Origin: Acidimicrobiales bacterium
Lineage (GTDB): Bacteria; Actinomycetota; Acidimicrobiia; Acidimicrobiales; SHLQ01
Reading direction: 5' to 3'
Assembly (NCBI GenBank): GCA_020628865.1
Contig: JAHDEJ010000015.1
Coordinates: 1-54,408 of the forward strand
DNA: 54,408 bases
Shown: piece after piece, positions 1 to 8,328 of the stretch
Layout: every line of letters starts with the position of its first letter
Position numbering within the stretch: the first letter of the stretch is position 1
Translations under genes and position numbers: made by a program
The notes under the pieces: generated by a model
The model's input: only the letters and a program-made list of their open reading frames with translations
Told to the model about the DNA's origin: nothing
The model's database searches: none

Positions 1-2360
1 TCGGTCTGCCATGCGCTGATGACGAAGTGGCCGATACGGGTGGTGACCCGCACGAGGCCGTTCTCTTCGATGTTCAGCTTCTCGGCGTCCTCCGGGTGCA
101 GCCACAGCGGATGGCGGTGGCTGATCTCACTGAGCCACTTGCTGTTGGCCGAGCGGGTGTGGATCAGCGTCGGGATGCGGAAGGTCGGCAGCAGGATGCG
201 CTCGTTGCCGGCCATGTCGAGGTCCTCCCAGTGCACGTGGCTCGGGATCCACTTCGGCGTGGCGTACTCGGGCCAGCCCCAGTCCTTGAGGGTCGTCGAG
301 TAGAGCTCGAGCTTCTTCGACGGGGTGACAAAGCCTTCCTTGAGCTCGCCGTCGATCTCGACCGCCGGGGAGCCGTCGCCCAGCGGCTGGAGCTTGATGT
401 CGGCGAGGCCTTCGGGTGTGCCGTCCCACATGGCGGCGGTGCCGGGCTTGCGGTACACACCGTCGTCGCCCTTCACGCAGCCTTCGACGGCCGACGGATC
501 GACGTCGCGCTCGTAGGGCGTTTCCTGATCGCCGGGGATCGAGTACGAGCCGCGGTTGCGCATGTACTCGAGCGGCGTCTCGCCGGCCTCGGCGGCAGCC
601 TCGGCGAGGCCGGGCACGTTCTCGGCGAACATCTTGCCGTAGTACTCGTCGACGCCGATCGGCTTGCCCGGGTTCTCCTCGGACTCGAAGTACTGACGGA
701 TGCCCATCGAGCCGTCCGGGTCGATGGCCCAGCTGAGGTCGATCCAGAATTCGTTCTCTTCCCAGACCTCGCCGGGGTTGAACTCGTGGGTGCGGGAGTC
801 CTCGTTGACGTCCTCGCCCTGAATCTCGGCGTAGCGACGGAACACGCTCTGCCGGAAGGCGATCCAGCGACCCTGGTGCGTCTCGTAGCTGACGACGTCG
901 TGGCGCTCGGCGCCGACCCCCATCGGGAGGACGTAATCGGCAAACCAGGCGGTCTCGTTCCACGTTGGCGTGAGCGCCACGTGGCATTCGACCTTCTCCG
1001 GGTCGGTCAGCGCTTCCATCCAGGAGAAGCCGTCCGGGTTGGTCCAGATCGGGTTGTAGACGCGGGAGAAGTAGGTGTCGAGCTTGCCGCGGCCCTCGTT
1101 GAGGAAGTGCGGAAGCAGAATCGACATCTCGTGGTAGGCGAGGGGGAACTCCTTCGGCCATTCGAGGTCGTTCCAGCGTTCGATGCCAGGGGCGCCGAGC
1201 GGTGCGGCCGGCTTGAACTTGTTCCAGCCGTTGCCGGAGGTGCCGCCGACGGTGGCGACCGAACCGGTCATGACGGCGATGAAGAACAGGCAGCGGGCGA
1301 CCTGCCATCCGCCCATGTTGCCGGCGCCGGCGGCCCGCCAGTTGTGCGAGGCGAACTTGGTCGGGTGGGCGCCGATGATGGCGGCGATCTCCCGGATCTG
1401 CTCGGCCGGGATGCCGGTGACGTGCTCGGCGCGCTCGGGCGTGTACTCGGCGTAGTGCTGCTTGAGTGCCGGGCCGACCGAGGCGAACTCGTTCGGCATC
1501 TCGGGGAACTCCTCGGCGAGGAAGGTCTCCCAGTTCACCCAACGCTCCACGAAGTCCTTGTTCCAGGTGTCGTCTTCGAGCATCTGGTGGATGATCGACA
1601 GGCAGAGGAACGGTTCGGTGCCGGGCCAGGTGGGCAGCCAGTGGTCGGCCTTGGAACCGGTGTTGGACAGGCGCGGGTCGCACACGATGACCGTGGCGCC
1701 CTTCTGCTGGGCTTCGATGATGCGCTGGGCGTGCGGGTTGAAGTAGTGGCCGGACTCGAGGTGGGCAGAGATCAGGAAGATGACCTCGGCGTTGGCGTAG
1801 TCGGCTGACGGACGGTCGTGACCCATCCAGCTCTGGTAGCCGATGCGGGCATTCGAGGAGCAGATGTTCGTGTGGCTGTTGTGGCCGTCCACGCCCCACG
1901 CCTTGAGGACGCGGTCGGTGTAGCCCTCTTCGCCGGGGCGACCCACGTGGTACATGATCTCGTTGTGGCGGTCTTCCTGCATTGCGGTGCGGAGACGCTC
2001 ACCGAGCTCTTCGAGGGCCTGGTCCCAGCTGATGCGCTCCCAACCGCCGGAGCCACGTTCACCGACGCGCTTCATCGGGAACATGATGCGCTCGGGATCG
2101 TAGATCTGGTTGAGCGTGGCCGGACCCTTGGCACAGTTGCGGCCACGGCTGGCCGGATGCTCGGGGTTGCCTTCGACCTTCTCGATCTCGCCGGTGTCCT
2201 TGTTGAACCAGGCAGTGAGGCCGCAGCCGGCTTCGCAGTTGAAGCAGCTGGTGGGGACGAGGGTGTGGTGCTTTTCCACCTTCGTCGGCCAGGCCTTGGC
2301 GTCGAGCGAGGTGACGTCGTGCCAGTCCTCGAGCGGTGGGTACTTCTGCAGATCGGTCAT
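1..2360 (-). CDS. Molybdopterin oxidoreductase catalytic subunit, partial (SoeA/PsrA-like; candidate sulfite dehydrogenase)
   Basis: The frame reads leftwards from an ATG at 2358-2360 and is still open at base 1, giving about 786 codons; the C-terminus lies outside the window. C39, C42, C46 and C76 form the N-terminal 4Fe-4S motif of the DMSO-reductase (CISM) family. C167, in HTNICSSNAR, sits where the cysteine Mo ligand of the PsrA/SoeA branch is expected. No twin-arginine leader is visible, so the subunit should act on the cytoplasmic side, as SoeA does. The fused electron-transfer/membrane subunit is immediately upstream (2437-3999), giving a two-gene operon. Sulfite oxidation is inferred from this architecture and from the sulfonate genes elsewhere in the window. 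Thiosulfate, polysulfide or another oxyanion remains possible. Confidence 0.8.
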   Translation of the reverse strand, partial: MTDLQKYPPLEDWHDVTSLDAKAWPTKVEKHHTLVPTSCFNCEAGCGLTAWFNKDTGEIEKVEGNPEHPASRGRNCAKGPATLNQIYDPERIMFPMKRVGERGSGGWERISWDQALEELGERLRTAMQEDRHNEIMYHVGRPGEEGYTDRVLKAWGVDGHNSHTNICSSNARIGYQSWMGHDRPSADYANAEVIFLISAHLESGHYFNPHAQRIIEAQQKGATVIVCDPRLSNTGSKADHWLPTWPGTEPFLCLSIIHQMLEDDTWNKDFVERWVNWETFLAEEFPEMPNEFASVGPALKQHYAEYTPERAEHVTGIPAEQIREIAAIIGAHPTKFASHNWRAAGAGNMGGWQVARCLFFIAVMTGSVATVGGTSGNGWNKFKPAAPLGAPGIERWNDLEWPKEFPLAYHEMSILLPHFLNEGRGKLDTYFSRVYNPIWTNPDGFSWMEALTDPEKVECHVALTPTWNETAWFADYVLPMGVGAERHDVVSYETHQGRWIAFRQSVFRRYAEIQGEDVNEDSRTHEFNPGEVWEENEFWIDLSWAIDPDGSMGIRQYFESEENPGKPIGVDEYYGKMFAENVPGLAEAAAEAGETPLEYMRNRGSYSIPGDQETPYERDVDPSAVEGCVKGDDGVYRKPGTAAMWDGTPEGLADIKLQPLGDGSPAVEIDGELKEGFVTPSKKLELYSTTLKDWGWPEYATPKWIPSHVHWEDLDMAGNERILLPTFRIPTLIHTRSANSKWLSEISHRHPLWLHPEDAEKLNIEENGLVRVTTRIGHFVISAWQT

Positions 2361-2377
2361 CGTGGGAACTTTCGGTT

Positions 2378-2422
2378 TCTGTGAAGCGCTGGATGCCGAT
2401 CCGGCACCTGCAGCTTCACAGA
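2378..2422 (-). other. Intercistronic stem-loop
   Basis: TCTGTGAAGC (2378-2387) and GCTTCACAGA (2413-2422) are a perfect 10-bp inverted repeat in the 76-bp gap between the ferredoxin-NrfD gene and the molybdoenzyme gene. There is no U-tract in the transcribed direction, so it looks more like an mRNA processing or stability hairpin than an intrinsic terminator. Confidence 0.5.
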
Positions 2423-2436
2423 TCGGGTTGAGGAGG

Positions 2437-3999
2437 TCAGGAGAGGGGGACGGACTGGCCGGCGCGAACGAAGGCCGTTTCGGAGAGGAACATGCCGACG
2501 AGGGCGAGGAGGCCGGCGACGGCGCCGAGGCCGACAGCGGTGCTGGCCGATTCGACGATCACCGCAGCGATTCCGAGAAGCAGTGGCACGACGCCGCCGA
2601 GGGCGATGCCACCCCAGAAGAGCGAGCCATGCTCGCCCTTCACCATCTCGTGCACGGCGAGCTCGACGTGGCGGCTTCCGTGGCTGACGGTTTCCATCCA
2701 GCTGAGGGCGAGGACGGCGCTGACGCCACCGATCAGCGACCACCGGACGGCGTCGGGTGAGGGCACCTCGACGAAGAGGTCCATGATCAGCCAGGTCGCT
2801 GCACCGGCCGTGACTGCCCGGGCGAGCAGCATCGGCAGCAGAAGCGGTGTCTGCCAGAGGTCCCGGCCTTCGCACTGGGCGAAGAGGAATGCGGTGTAGC
2901 CCGCCGTGGCCAGGCCGGTGATTGCCGCCGGCACGGCGAGCGCCTGCAGGAGCCCTTCGCTCTCGGTCACGCCGCCGATGAACCAGAGTGCGCTCACGGC
3001 GCCGAACGCCATCAGCACGTACGCACCCTTCACCAGCCAGGACGTCCAGTTGCCCTTGGTGAGCAGGTAGTAGAAGCGAGTGGGCTGCTTCAGGTCGAGG
3101 ATCAGCAGGGCGCTCGTGATGCCGAGGAACAGCAGCGCAACGATCGGCGCCATGATGCCGACAGAGGACTGCACATCGGCGTGGCCGAGGAGCACCATCA
3201 GCGCAGCGACGAGCATCGAGCCACCGGCGATCGCCTTGGTGACGAGGTAGCCGGACACCATCTGTCCCCACGTGGGCTTGTGGGCCGTGGTGTAGGCCGT
3301 GCGAGCGACGACGCCGTCGAGGTCCGACGGCTTCTTGCCGAGGCTCACCGACACGGTCGAATGGTTCGGCGTCGTGTCGGCCCAGATCATGCCGTCGTTC
3401 GCGATGGCGGTACGGGTCGGATCGAGGGCCGCCTGGTCGGCTCCCTTGTAGAACACCTTGGGCTTGGTGTTCTGCTCGGGCGCACGAACGGCAACGTCGT
3501 TGCGGGCAATCATCTGGCTGATCTTCGACGTGGGATCGTCGAGGTCGCCGATGATGATGGCCTCGGTCGGGCACACGATCTGGCACGACGGCTCGAGGTC
3601 CTGTTCGAGTCGGTGGTTGCACATGTTGCACTTGTGCGCCGTGTTCGTCTCCGGGTTGATGTACAACGCGTCGTACGGGCAGGCGTTCATGCAGGACTTG
3701 CAGCCGATGCAGTCATCGTCCTGGAAGTCGACGACGCCGTTGTCGGAGCGGAACAGCGCCGACGTGGGGCAGATCGCCATGCACGGCGCGTCCTCACACT
3801 GGTTGCATCGCATCACATTGAACTTGCGAGCAACGTCCGGGAACGTGCCGGTTTCGATGTACTTGACCCACGTTCGGTTCACACCGAGGGGGACGTCGTG
3901 TTCGCTCTTGCAGGCGACCGTGCAGGCGTGGCAGCCGATGCAGTTGTCGCTGTCGAGGAGAAAGCCCAGTTTTGTCACCCGTACAGTGTCGCTGGTCAC
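2437..3999 (-). CDS. Fused 4Fe-4S dicluster ferredoxin / NrfD-type membrane anchor (electron-transfer plus quinone subunit)
   Basis: 520 residues. Residues 1-190 are a DmsB/PsrB-type ferredoxin with four cysteine groups (CIGCHACTVAC from C20, CNQCEDAPC, CIGCKSCMNAC, and CNMC with SCQIVC), enough for four 4Fe-4S clusters. From about residue 250 the protein is an NrfD/PsrC/DmsC-like integral membrane domain with roughly eight hydrophobic spans and the family-like LDLKQPTRFYYLL loop. The two subunits are separate proteins in SoeB/SoeC and PsrB/PsrC; here they are one chain. It should carry electrons between the adjacent molybdoenzyme and the quinone pool. The GTG start at 3997-3999 is preceded five bases upstream by TATGAC (4005-4010, minus strand), so a leaderless mRNA is plausible. 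It diverges from a LysR gene. Confidence 0.85.
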   Translation of the reverse strand: MTSDTVRVTKLGFLLDSDNCIGCHACTVACKSEHDVPLGVNRTWVKYIETGTFPDVARKFNVMRCNQCEDAPCMAICPTSALFRSDNGVVDFQDDDCIGCKSCMNACPYDALYINPETNTAHKCNMCNHRLEQDLEPSCQIVCPTEAIIIGDLDDPTSKISQMIARNDVAVRAPEQNTKPKVFYKGADQAALDPTRTAIANDGMIWADTTPNHSTVSVSLGKKPSDLDGVVARTAYTTAHKPTWGQMVSGYLVTKAIAGGSMLVAALMVLLGHADVQSSVGIMAPIVALLFLGITSALLILDLKQPTRFYYLLTKGNWTSWLVKGAYVLMAFGAVSALWFIGGVTESEGLLQALAVPAAITGLATAGYTAFLFAQCEGRDLWQTPLLLPMLLARAVTAGAATWLIMDLFVEVPSPDAVRWSLIGGVSAVLALSWMETVSHGSRHVELAVHEMVKGEHGSLFWGGIALGGVVPLLLGIAAVIVESASTAVGLGAVAGLLALVGMFLSETAFVRAGQSVPLS

Positions 4000-4021
4000 A
4001 ACGAGTCATAGAACCAAGCTT

Positions 4022-4050
4022 TGACCTTGAAGGTCATAGCTCTGGACTAT
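4022..4050. promoter_or_regulatory. Divergent operator: palindrome plus LysR box (ATAG-N7-CTAT)
   Basis: The 81-bp divergent gap holds TGACCTTGAAGGTCA (4022-4036), a perfect 7+1+7 palindrome. It is followed by ATAG-N7-CTAT (4036-4050), which fits the T-N11-A consensus of LysR-type regulators. The pair lies between the likely -10 elements of the molybdoenzyme operon and of the LysR gene, so it is the natural binding site for that LysR. Confidence 0.7.
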
Positions 4051-4068
4051 GAGTTCACGCCGGTCCTG

Positions 4069-4074
4069 TAGACT
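4069..4074 (+). promoter_or_regulatory. -10 element of a leaderless lysR transcript
   Basis: TAGACT followed by six bases and then the GTG start at 4081. A start at +1 would make the mRNA leaderless; no Shine-Dalgarno sequence is present. Confidence 0.5.
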
Positions 4075-4080
4075 GATCGG

Positions 4081-4980
4081 GTGCCCCTCTCCCCCAGCTT
4101 CCCCGAGCTCGCCGCCCTCGACCTCTACGCCTCGGTCGTCGAACACGGCAGCCTCGGTGCCGCCGCACGAGCGCACGGCATCGCCCAACCGTCCGCAAGC
4201 AGCCGCATCAAGAACCTCGAGCGCCAGCTCGGTGTGCAGCTCCTCGAGCGTTCTCCCACCGGTTCCAAGCCGACGCCGGTCGGCATCGTCGTCGCCGGCT
4301 GGGCCGACGCGATCCTGCGCGCCGCCGGCGAGCTCGAGGCCGGCCTGACCGCGCTGAAGGCAGAAGAGCAGGGTCGGCTCCGAATCGCGGCCAGCTACAC
4401 GATCGCCGAGTACCTCCTCCCCAACTGGCTGGGCCGATTTCTCACCGACCATCCAGAGGACACCGTCTCGCTCGACGTCGAGAACTCGACCGCGGTCCTC
4501 CGAGGGCTGGAGGCCGGCGAGGCCGATCTGGGATTCATCGAAAGCCCGATCGACGTGCCCGAGATGGACGAAACCGTGGTGGCCACCGATCGCCTCGTCA
4601 CGGTCGTGTCACCAACCCACGGCTGGACCAGAACACCGAAGATCACACTCGCCGAACTGGCGGCCACGCCACTCGTCATGCGTGAGGAAGGCTCGGGCAC
4701 GCGAGACGCTCTGGTGGAGGCGATCCGAGACGCCGGACACGGAGAGCCGACATCGGTCCTCGAGCTCGGCTCGACGTCGGCGGTGCGCTCCGCCGTGATC
4801 ACCGGCAACGCCCCGACCGTGATCAGCCGCCTTGCCGTGGCTGACGACCTGGCAGCCGGACGCCTGGTCGAGGTCGAGGTCGCCGGACTCGAAATCGAAC
4901 GCGACCTCCGGGCCGTCTGGCTCCGAAGCCACCCGCTCCCCCGGCCGGCCGCCGACCTGCTCCGTTCCCTCGGGGCCTGA
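4081..4980 (+). CDS. LysR-family transcriptional regulator
   Basis: 299 residues, normal for the family. An N-terminal winged helix-turn-helix occupies about residues 9-68 (LDLYASVVEHGSLGAAARAH and QPSASSRIKNLERQLG). A periplasmic-binding-like effector domain runs from about residue 95 to the end. It is divergent from the molybdoenzyme operon and convergent with the siroheme reductase operon, so either or both are likely targets. The LysR box at 4036-4050 supports control of the molybdoenzyme operon. A CysB/CysL-like sensor of sulfur metabolites would fit the neighbours, but the effector is unknown. The GTG start was chosen because a -10 box lies six bases upstream and the HTH begins directly after it. 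Confidence 0.9.
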   Translation: MPLSPSFPELAALDLYASVVEHGSLGAAARAHGIAQPSASSRIKNLERQLGVQLLERSPTGSKPTPVGIVVAGWADAILRAAGELEAGLTALKAEEQGRLRIAASYTIAEYLLPNWLGRFLTDHPEDTVSLDVENSTAVLRGLEAGEADLGFIESPIDVPEMDETVVATDRLVTVVSPTHGWTRTPKITLAELAATPLVMREEGSGTRDALVEAIRDAGHGEPTSVLELGSTSAVRSAVITGNAPTVISRLAVADDLAAGRLVEVEVAGLEIERDLRAVWLRSHPLPRPAADLLRSLGA

Positions 4981-4998
4981 CCGTCCACCTGAGCCGGC

Positions 4999-6795
4999 TC
5001 AGGCACACTCCGACGTACCGATTTCGCGCACGTACGGCGCAGCTTCGCCGTAGTCGACGAAGAAGTCGGGTTCCGTCTCCGGGTGGGGAAACTGGTCGAA
5101 GGACCGCAGGCTCGCGGCCAGGGCGGAAACCCCGCCCACCCGTTGCAACCACGTGCGGAAGTTCTCTCCCGCCACACGCTCGCCCACGTAGCGCGACACG
5201 ACCGCGACCGTTGCGGCAGCCGCAGACTTCGCCGGGAGTCGCAACGCCTTTTCGCCGAACTCGATTCGTTCATCGCCGACGTGGCCGCCGAGCAGCATCT
5301 GGTAGCCGGGAGCGGAGCGGCCGTGCGCACGTCGTTCCAGGCCGAAGAACCCGATGTCCGCCACATGGTGCTGACCGCACGAGTTCGTGCAGCCGCTGAT
5401 GTTGATGCGCAGGCCCGGCACTTCCGCCAGCCCGGCCTCCTCCAATGCGGAGCCGATCGCTGTCGCCAGCCCACGGCTCTGCGTCACCGCGAGGCCACAG
5501 GTGTCGGCACCGGGGCACGACACGACGTCTCGCAGGAGCTCTGCTCCGGGCTCCGCCATGTCGAGCGCGTCCAGACGCCCATGGAGTTCGCCGAGCTGGG
5601 ACTCCTCCAGCCCTCGAAGAATGAAGTTCTGCCGGTTCGTGGTGCGGACCTCGACATCGAAGTCCCGAACGATGTCGGCCAGGCCCCGGAGCTGCGACAC
5701 GGTCACGTCGCCGAGCCGGCACCACGCATACGCCGAGACCGTTCCGTTGGCGACCCCGCGAACCACGTTGGCGGCCGCCCATCGGTCGTAGGGCGTGGCG
5801 CCACCGAAGGCAACGCTCACGCCCTGCCCCACTGCGGTTGCCGGACCGGCGCCCCGACCCGCCGGGGCATCACCGTCACGGCGAACGATGTCTGGCAGGC
5901 CGCCGGGCCAGCTCGAGCTCGCGACGAGCTGGCGTCGGGTGGTGAGAATCCGACGTTGCGTCTCCTCCCAGCCCAGCTCGCCGACGACCCATTTCATCCG
6001 GGCGCGAAGCTTGTTGTCGCGGTTGCCGGTCTGTTCGAAGACGCGAAGGATGGCCTCGAGGGTCGGCAGGAGTTCTCCCTTGGGCGTGAACTCCTCGACC
6101 GCCAGCGCGGCGTGTGGGTTCGCTCCGAGGCCACCGGCAACGAAGACCCGGAACCCGGCTTCGGTCCTTCCGTCGACCGTGCGGGTCACGGCGATCACGC
6201 CGGCATCGTTGAACATCGCCTGGCCGCAGTCGGTCGCGCACCCGCTGAAGTTGATCTTGAACTTCCGGGGAAGCCGCTGACCCAAGGGATTCCGAATGAA
6301 GTGTTCGTTCGCTGCGTCTGCCCACGTCGAGATGTCGATGACCTCGTACGGGCACGCTCCCGCAAGGTGGCAGCCCTGGATGTTCCTCACCGTGTCGCCG
6401 CACGCCTCCCGGGTGCTCAACCCGACCGAGCCGAGGTGCCGCATCACCTCGGGAATCAGCTCCAACTGCACGAAGTGGGCCTGCAGGTTCTGTCGTGTGG
6501 TGATGTGCGCCCAGCCGCGGCTGTAGTGCTTCGTCACGAACGCGAGCATGTCGAGCTGATCGGCCGTGACGGCGCCGTAGGGCATCCGGACGCGGATCAT
6601 CTGATTCCGTCCACCCTGGCGCTGTCCGTAGATTCCGTTGGCGAGCCGGAAGAGCCGAAACACGTCCTCGTCGACGTCGCCGGCCAGGTACCGGGGCAGG
6701 AGCTCCTCGAATTTCTCGATGTCGCCGAGGATGTCCGGGTCGGTCACCGGCGCCGGGCGGAGATCGACCAGCGGAGTGTTGGTGGTGACGGTCAT
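4999..6795 (-). CDS. Siroheme/4Fe-4S sulfite (or nitrite) reductase
   Basis: 598 residues with the duplicated ferredoxin-like half-domain plus siroheme-domain layout of the CysI/NirA family. C427, C433, C469 and C473 (C-x5-C and C-x3-C) form the 4Fe-4S/siroheme site, and TTRQN in both halves is the parasitic-domain signature. It catalyses six-electron reduction of sulfite to sulfide or nitrite to ammonia in the cytosol. The operon upstream supplies siroheme (Met8 and CobA), with ATGA overlaps. With no nitrate genes here and much sulfonate/sulfite chemistry in the window, sulfite is favoured, but sequence alone does not decide. The ATG at 6793-6795 follows a good GGGAGG ribosome site; the open frame extends further upstream but there only overlaps cobA. 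Confidence 0.85.
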   Translation of the reverse strand: MTVTTNTPLVDLRPAPVTDPDILGDIEKFEELLPRYLAGDVDEDVFRLFRLANGIYGQRQGGRNQMIRVRMPYGAVTADQLDMLAFVTKHYSRGWAHITTRQNLQAHFVQLELIPEVMRHLGSVGLSTREACGDTVRNIQGCHLAGACPYEVIDISTWADAANEHFIRNPLGQRLPRKFKINFSGCATDCGQAMFNDAGVIAVTRTVDGRTEAGFRVFVAGGLGANPHAALAVEEFTPKGELLPTLEAILRVFEQTGNRDNKLRARMKWVVGELGWEETQRRILTTRRQLVASSSWPGGLPDIVRRDGDAPAGRGAGPATAVGQGVSVAFGGATPYDRWAAANVVRGVANGTVSAYAWCRLGDVTVSQLRGLADIVRDFDVEVRTTNRQNFILRGLEESQLGELHGRLDALDMAEPGAELLRDVVSCPGADTCGLAVTQSRGLATAIGSALEEAGLAEVPGLRINISGCTNSCGQHHVADIGFFGLERRAHGRSAPGYQMLLGGHVGDERIEFGEKALRLPAKSAAAATVAVVSRYVGERVAGENFRTWLQRVGGVSALAASLRSFDQFPHPETEPDFFVDYGEAAPYVREIGTSECA

Positions 6796-7541
6796 GCGAA
6801 GACCTCCCTCTCGAGAGCAGTTGACGATGCGAACGATGCAAGTGATGCCGCGGCGACGTCGCCGACGACGAGGATCGACGGGTTCTCCACCGGCTGGCGA
6901 CCGAGATCGGCAAGGACGAGCCGCGTGATCTTCTGGTCGGGCGTGGTGGCGCGCGTGACCACGGCCACCGGCGTGTCGGGCGCCATCCCTCCACGGAGGA
7001 GTCGGTCCCGCAGCAGGGCCGCTCTGCTGGCGCCCATCAGAATCACGAGCGTGGTTCCCAGCGCCGCAGCTGCACGCCAATTCACCGGACGGCTGCCATC
7101 GGCCACCTCGGTACCGGTGAGGACGGTGACACCCCTGCTCACCCCTCGTTGGGTCACCGGGATCCCTGCGGCCGCTGCACCAGCCAGCGCCGAGGTGATC
7201 CCGGGTACGACGACCACATCCACGCCGGCGTCCGACAGCGCGGCGGCCTCTTCCCCGCCCCGACCGAAGACGTAGGGATCGCCGCCCTTCAGCCGGACGA
7301 CCACGTCGTGCAGGCTCGCCTCCGCAACCAGAATTTCGTTGATCGTGCTCTGCGGGACCGTCTGGCCCTGCGGGTCCTTCCCCACATCGATGCGGCGAAC
7401 CCAACGGGGAATCATGGCGAGCACGCCGGGGCCGACGAGGCGGTCGTGCACGACGACGTCGGCGCTGCCGAGCAGGCGCGCAGCTCGGAGCGTGAGAAGA
7501 TCCGGGTCACCCGGGCCGGCGCCCACGAGGTGCACGGTCAC
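6792..7541 (-). CDS. cobA: Uroporphyrinogen-III C-methyltransferase (SUMT)
   Basis: 249 residues. It transfers two methyl groups from SAM to uroporphyrinogen III, giving precorrin-2, the branch point to siroheme and cobalamin. The N-terminal VGAGPGDPDLLT loop, the VVRLKGGDPYVFGRGGEE motif (residues about 81-98) and the GITSALAG and PVTQRG segments are diagnostic of the family. Start and stop overlap both neighbours by four bases (ATGA), so it is translationally coupled between met8 and the siroheme reductase. That makes siroheme supply to the reductase its main role. Confidence 0.93.
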   Translation of the reverse strand: MTVHLVGAGPGDPDLLTLRAARLLGSADVVVHDRLVGPGVLAMIPRWVRRIDVGKDPQGQTVPQSTINEILVAEASLHDVVVRLKGGDPYVFGRGGEEAAALSDAGVDVVVVPGITSALAGAAAAGIPVTQRGVSRGVTVLTGTEVADGSRPVNWRAAAALGTTLVILMGASRAALLRDRLLRGGMAPDTPVAVVTRATTPDQKITRLVLADLGRQPVENPSILVVGDVAAASLASFASSTALEREVFA

Positions 7542-8197
7542 GACTCGGCCCTCCCGGCCGCAACCAGCCCCAACCGTTCCCGCAGGACGGTTCGGGCTTC
7601 GGCGACTGCGCCGTTGGCGACGAGCTCCGGCACTCCGTCATCGAGTGCCTCCATCCACCCCGGAACTTCGCTGGTCCCGAAGTGCGATCGGACCTCGCTT
7701 CTGACCGAGGCGAGGAGGTCGAGCAGCTCCGACCATTCGGCGGTGAACTCGTGCTCGAATCGGTGTCGGAGCCACATCGCGAGCGCTGGGGAACGACCGC
7801 CGGTGGAGATGGCGATCTGCAGGTCGCCCTGGCGCACCACCGAAGCGAGGGTGAACGCGCAGTTCTCGGGATCGTCGGCCGAGTTCACCCAGACCTGCGC
7901 TGTCTCACCTTCGGCAAAGACGGCCGCGTTCACTGCAGGATCGTCGGTGCAGGTGATGGCGAGCCGGAAGTCGGCCACGTCTCCGCTCCGGTAGCTCCGC
8001 AGCTGGATGGTCACCGGCAAGCCCGACAGTTCCGGGATGACGTCGGGTGCGACGACGGTGACGACGGCGCCGGCGTTCAGGAGTTGGGAGGTCTTCCGAA
8101 GCGCAACGCGCCCGCCTCCCACGACGAGAACGGGTACGCCCGCGAGCTGGAGGTTGACCGGGAAGGGAGCGATGACGGGTGCGTCACAGATGGACAT
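7538..8197 (-). CDS. Precorrin-2 dehydrogenase / sirohydrochlorin ferrochelatase (Met8/CysG-N type)
   Basis: 219 residues from the chosen ATG at 8195-8197; an in-frame ATG at 8213-8215 would add six residues. The NAD-binding fold begins PVLVVGGGRVALRKTSQLL, and the family segments SADDPENCAFTLASVVRQGDL and AISTGGRSPALAMWLR are present. It oxidises precorrin-2 to sirohydrochlorin and inserts iron to finish siroheme. It is the first gene of the met8-cobA-reductase operon and overlaps cobA by four bases. A TACGAT box at 8205-8210 (minus strand), seven bases before the inner ATG, is why that start was preferred. The C-terminal part is weakly conserved, as is usual in actinobacterial versions. Confidence 0.88.
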   Translation of the reverse strand: MSICDAPVIAPFPVNLQLAGVPVLVVGGGRVALRKTSQLLNAGAVVTVVAPDVIPELSGLPVTIQLRSYRSGDVADFRLAITCTDDPAVNAAVFAEGETAQVWVNSADDPENCAFTLASVVRQGDLQIAISTGGRSPALAMWLRHRFEHEFTAEWSELLDLLASVRSEVRSHFGTSEVPGWMEALDDGVPELVANGAVAEARTVLRERLGLVAAGRAES

Positions 8198-8300
8198 CCG
8201 GCGGATCGTAGACATGCACTGACGCGCATGATCTCGGCATGGCCGAATTCAACCCGAGGTATTGGTCCGGATGTTTGGGATGCCGGATCTCCGGTCCCCG

Positions 8301-8326
8301 ACCTGCTCCGATGACTCGGAGCTGGT
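8301..8326 (-). terminator. Hairpin just after the lysozyme-like gene
   Basis: GCTCCGA-tgac-TCGGAGC (8305-8322), extended by outer ACC/GGT pairs, lies directly beyond the stop at 8329. There is no strong U-run, so it is a terminator-like hairpin of moderate certainty. Confidence 0.5.
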
Positions 8327-8328
8327 CG

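Noticed and set aside
27-1899. Long open frames of 590-593 codons on both strands inside the molybdoenzyme region
   Set aside because: They read as Arg/Gly/Asp-rich nonsense. The remaining minus-strand frame gives a clean CISM protein with its Fe-S motif and continues through base 1.
4999-6795. Dissimilatory sulfite reductase (DsrAB)
   Set aside because: It is a single polypeptide with the assimilatory duplicated layout, and no dsr partner genes are present.
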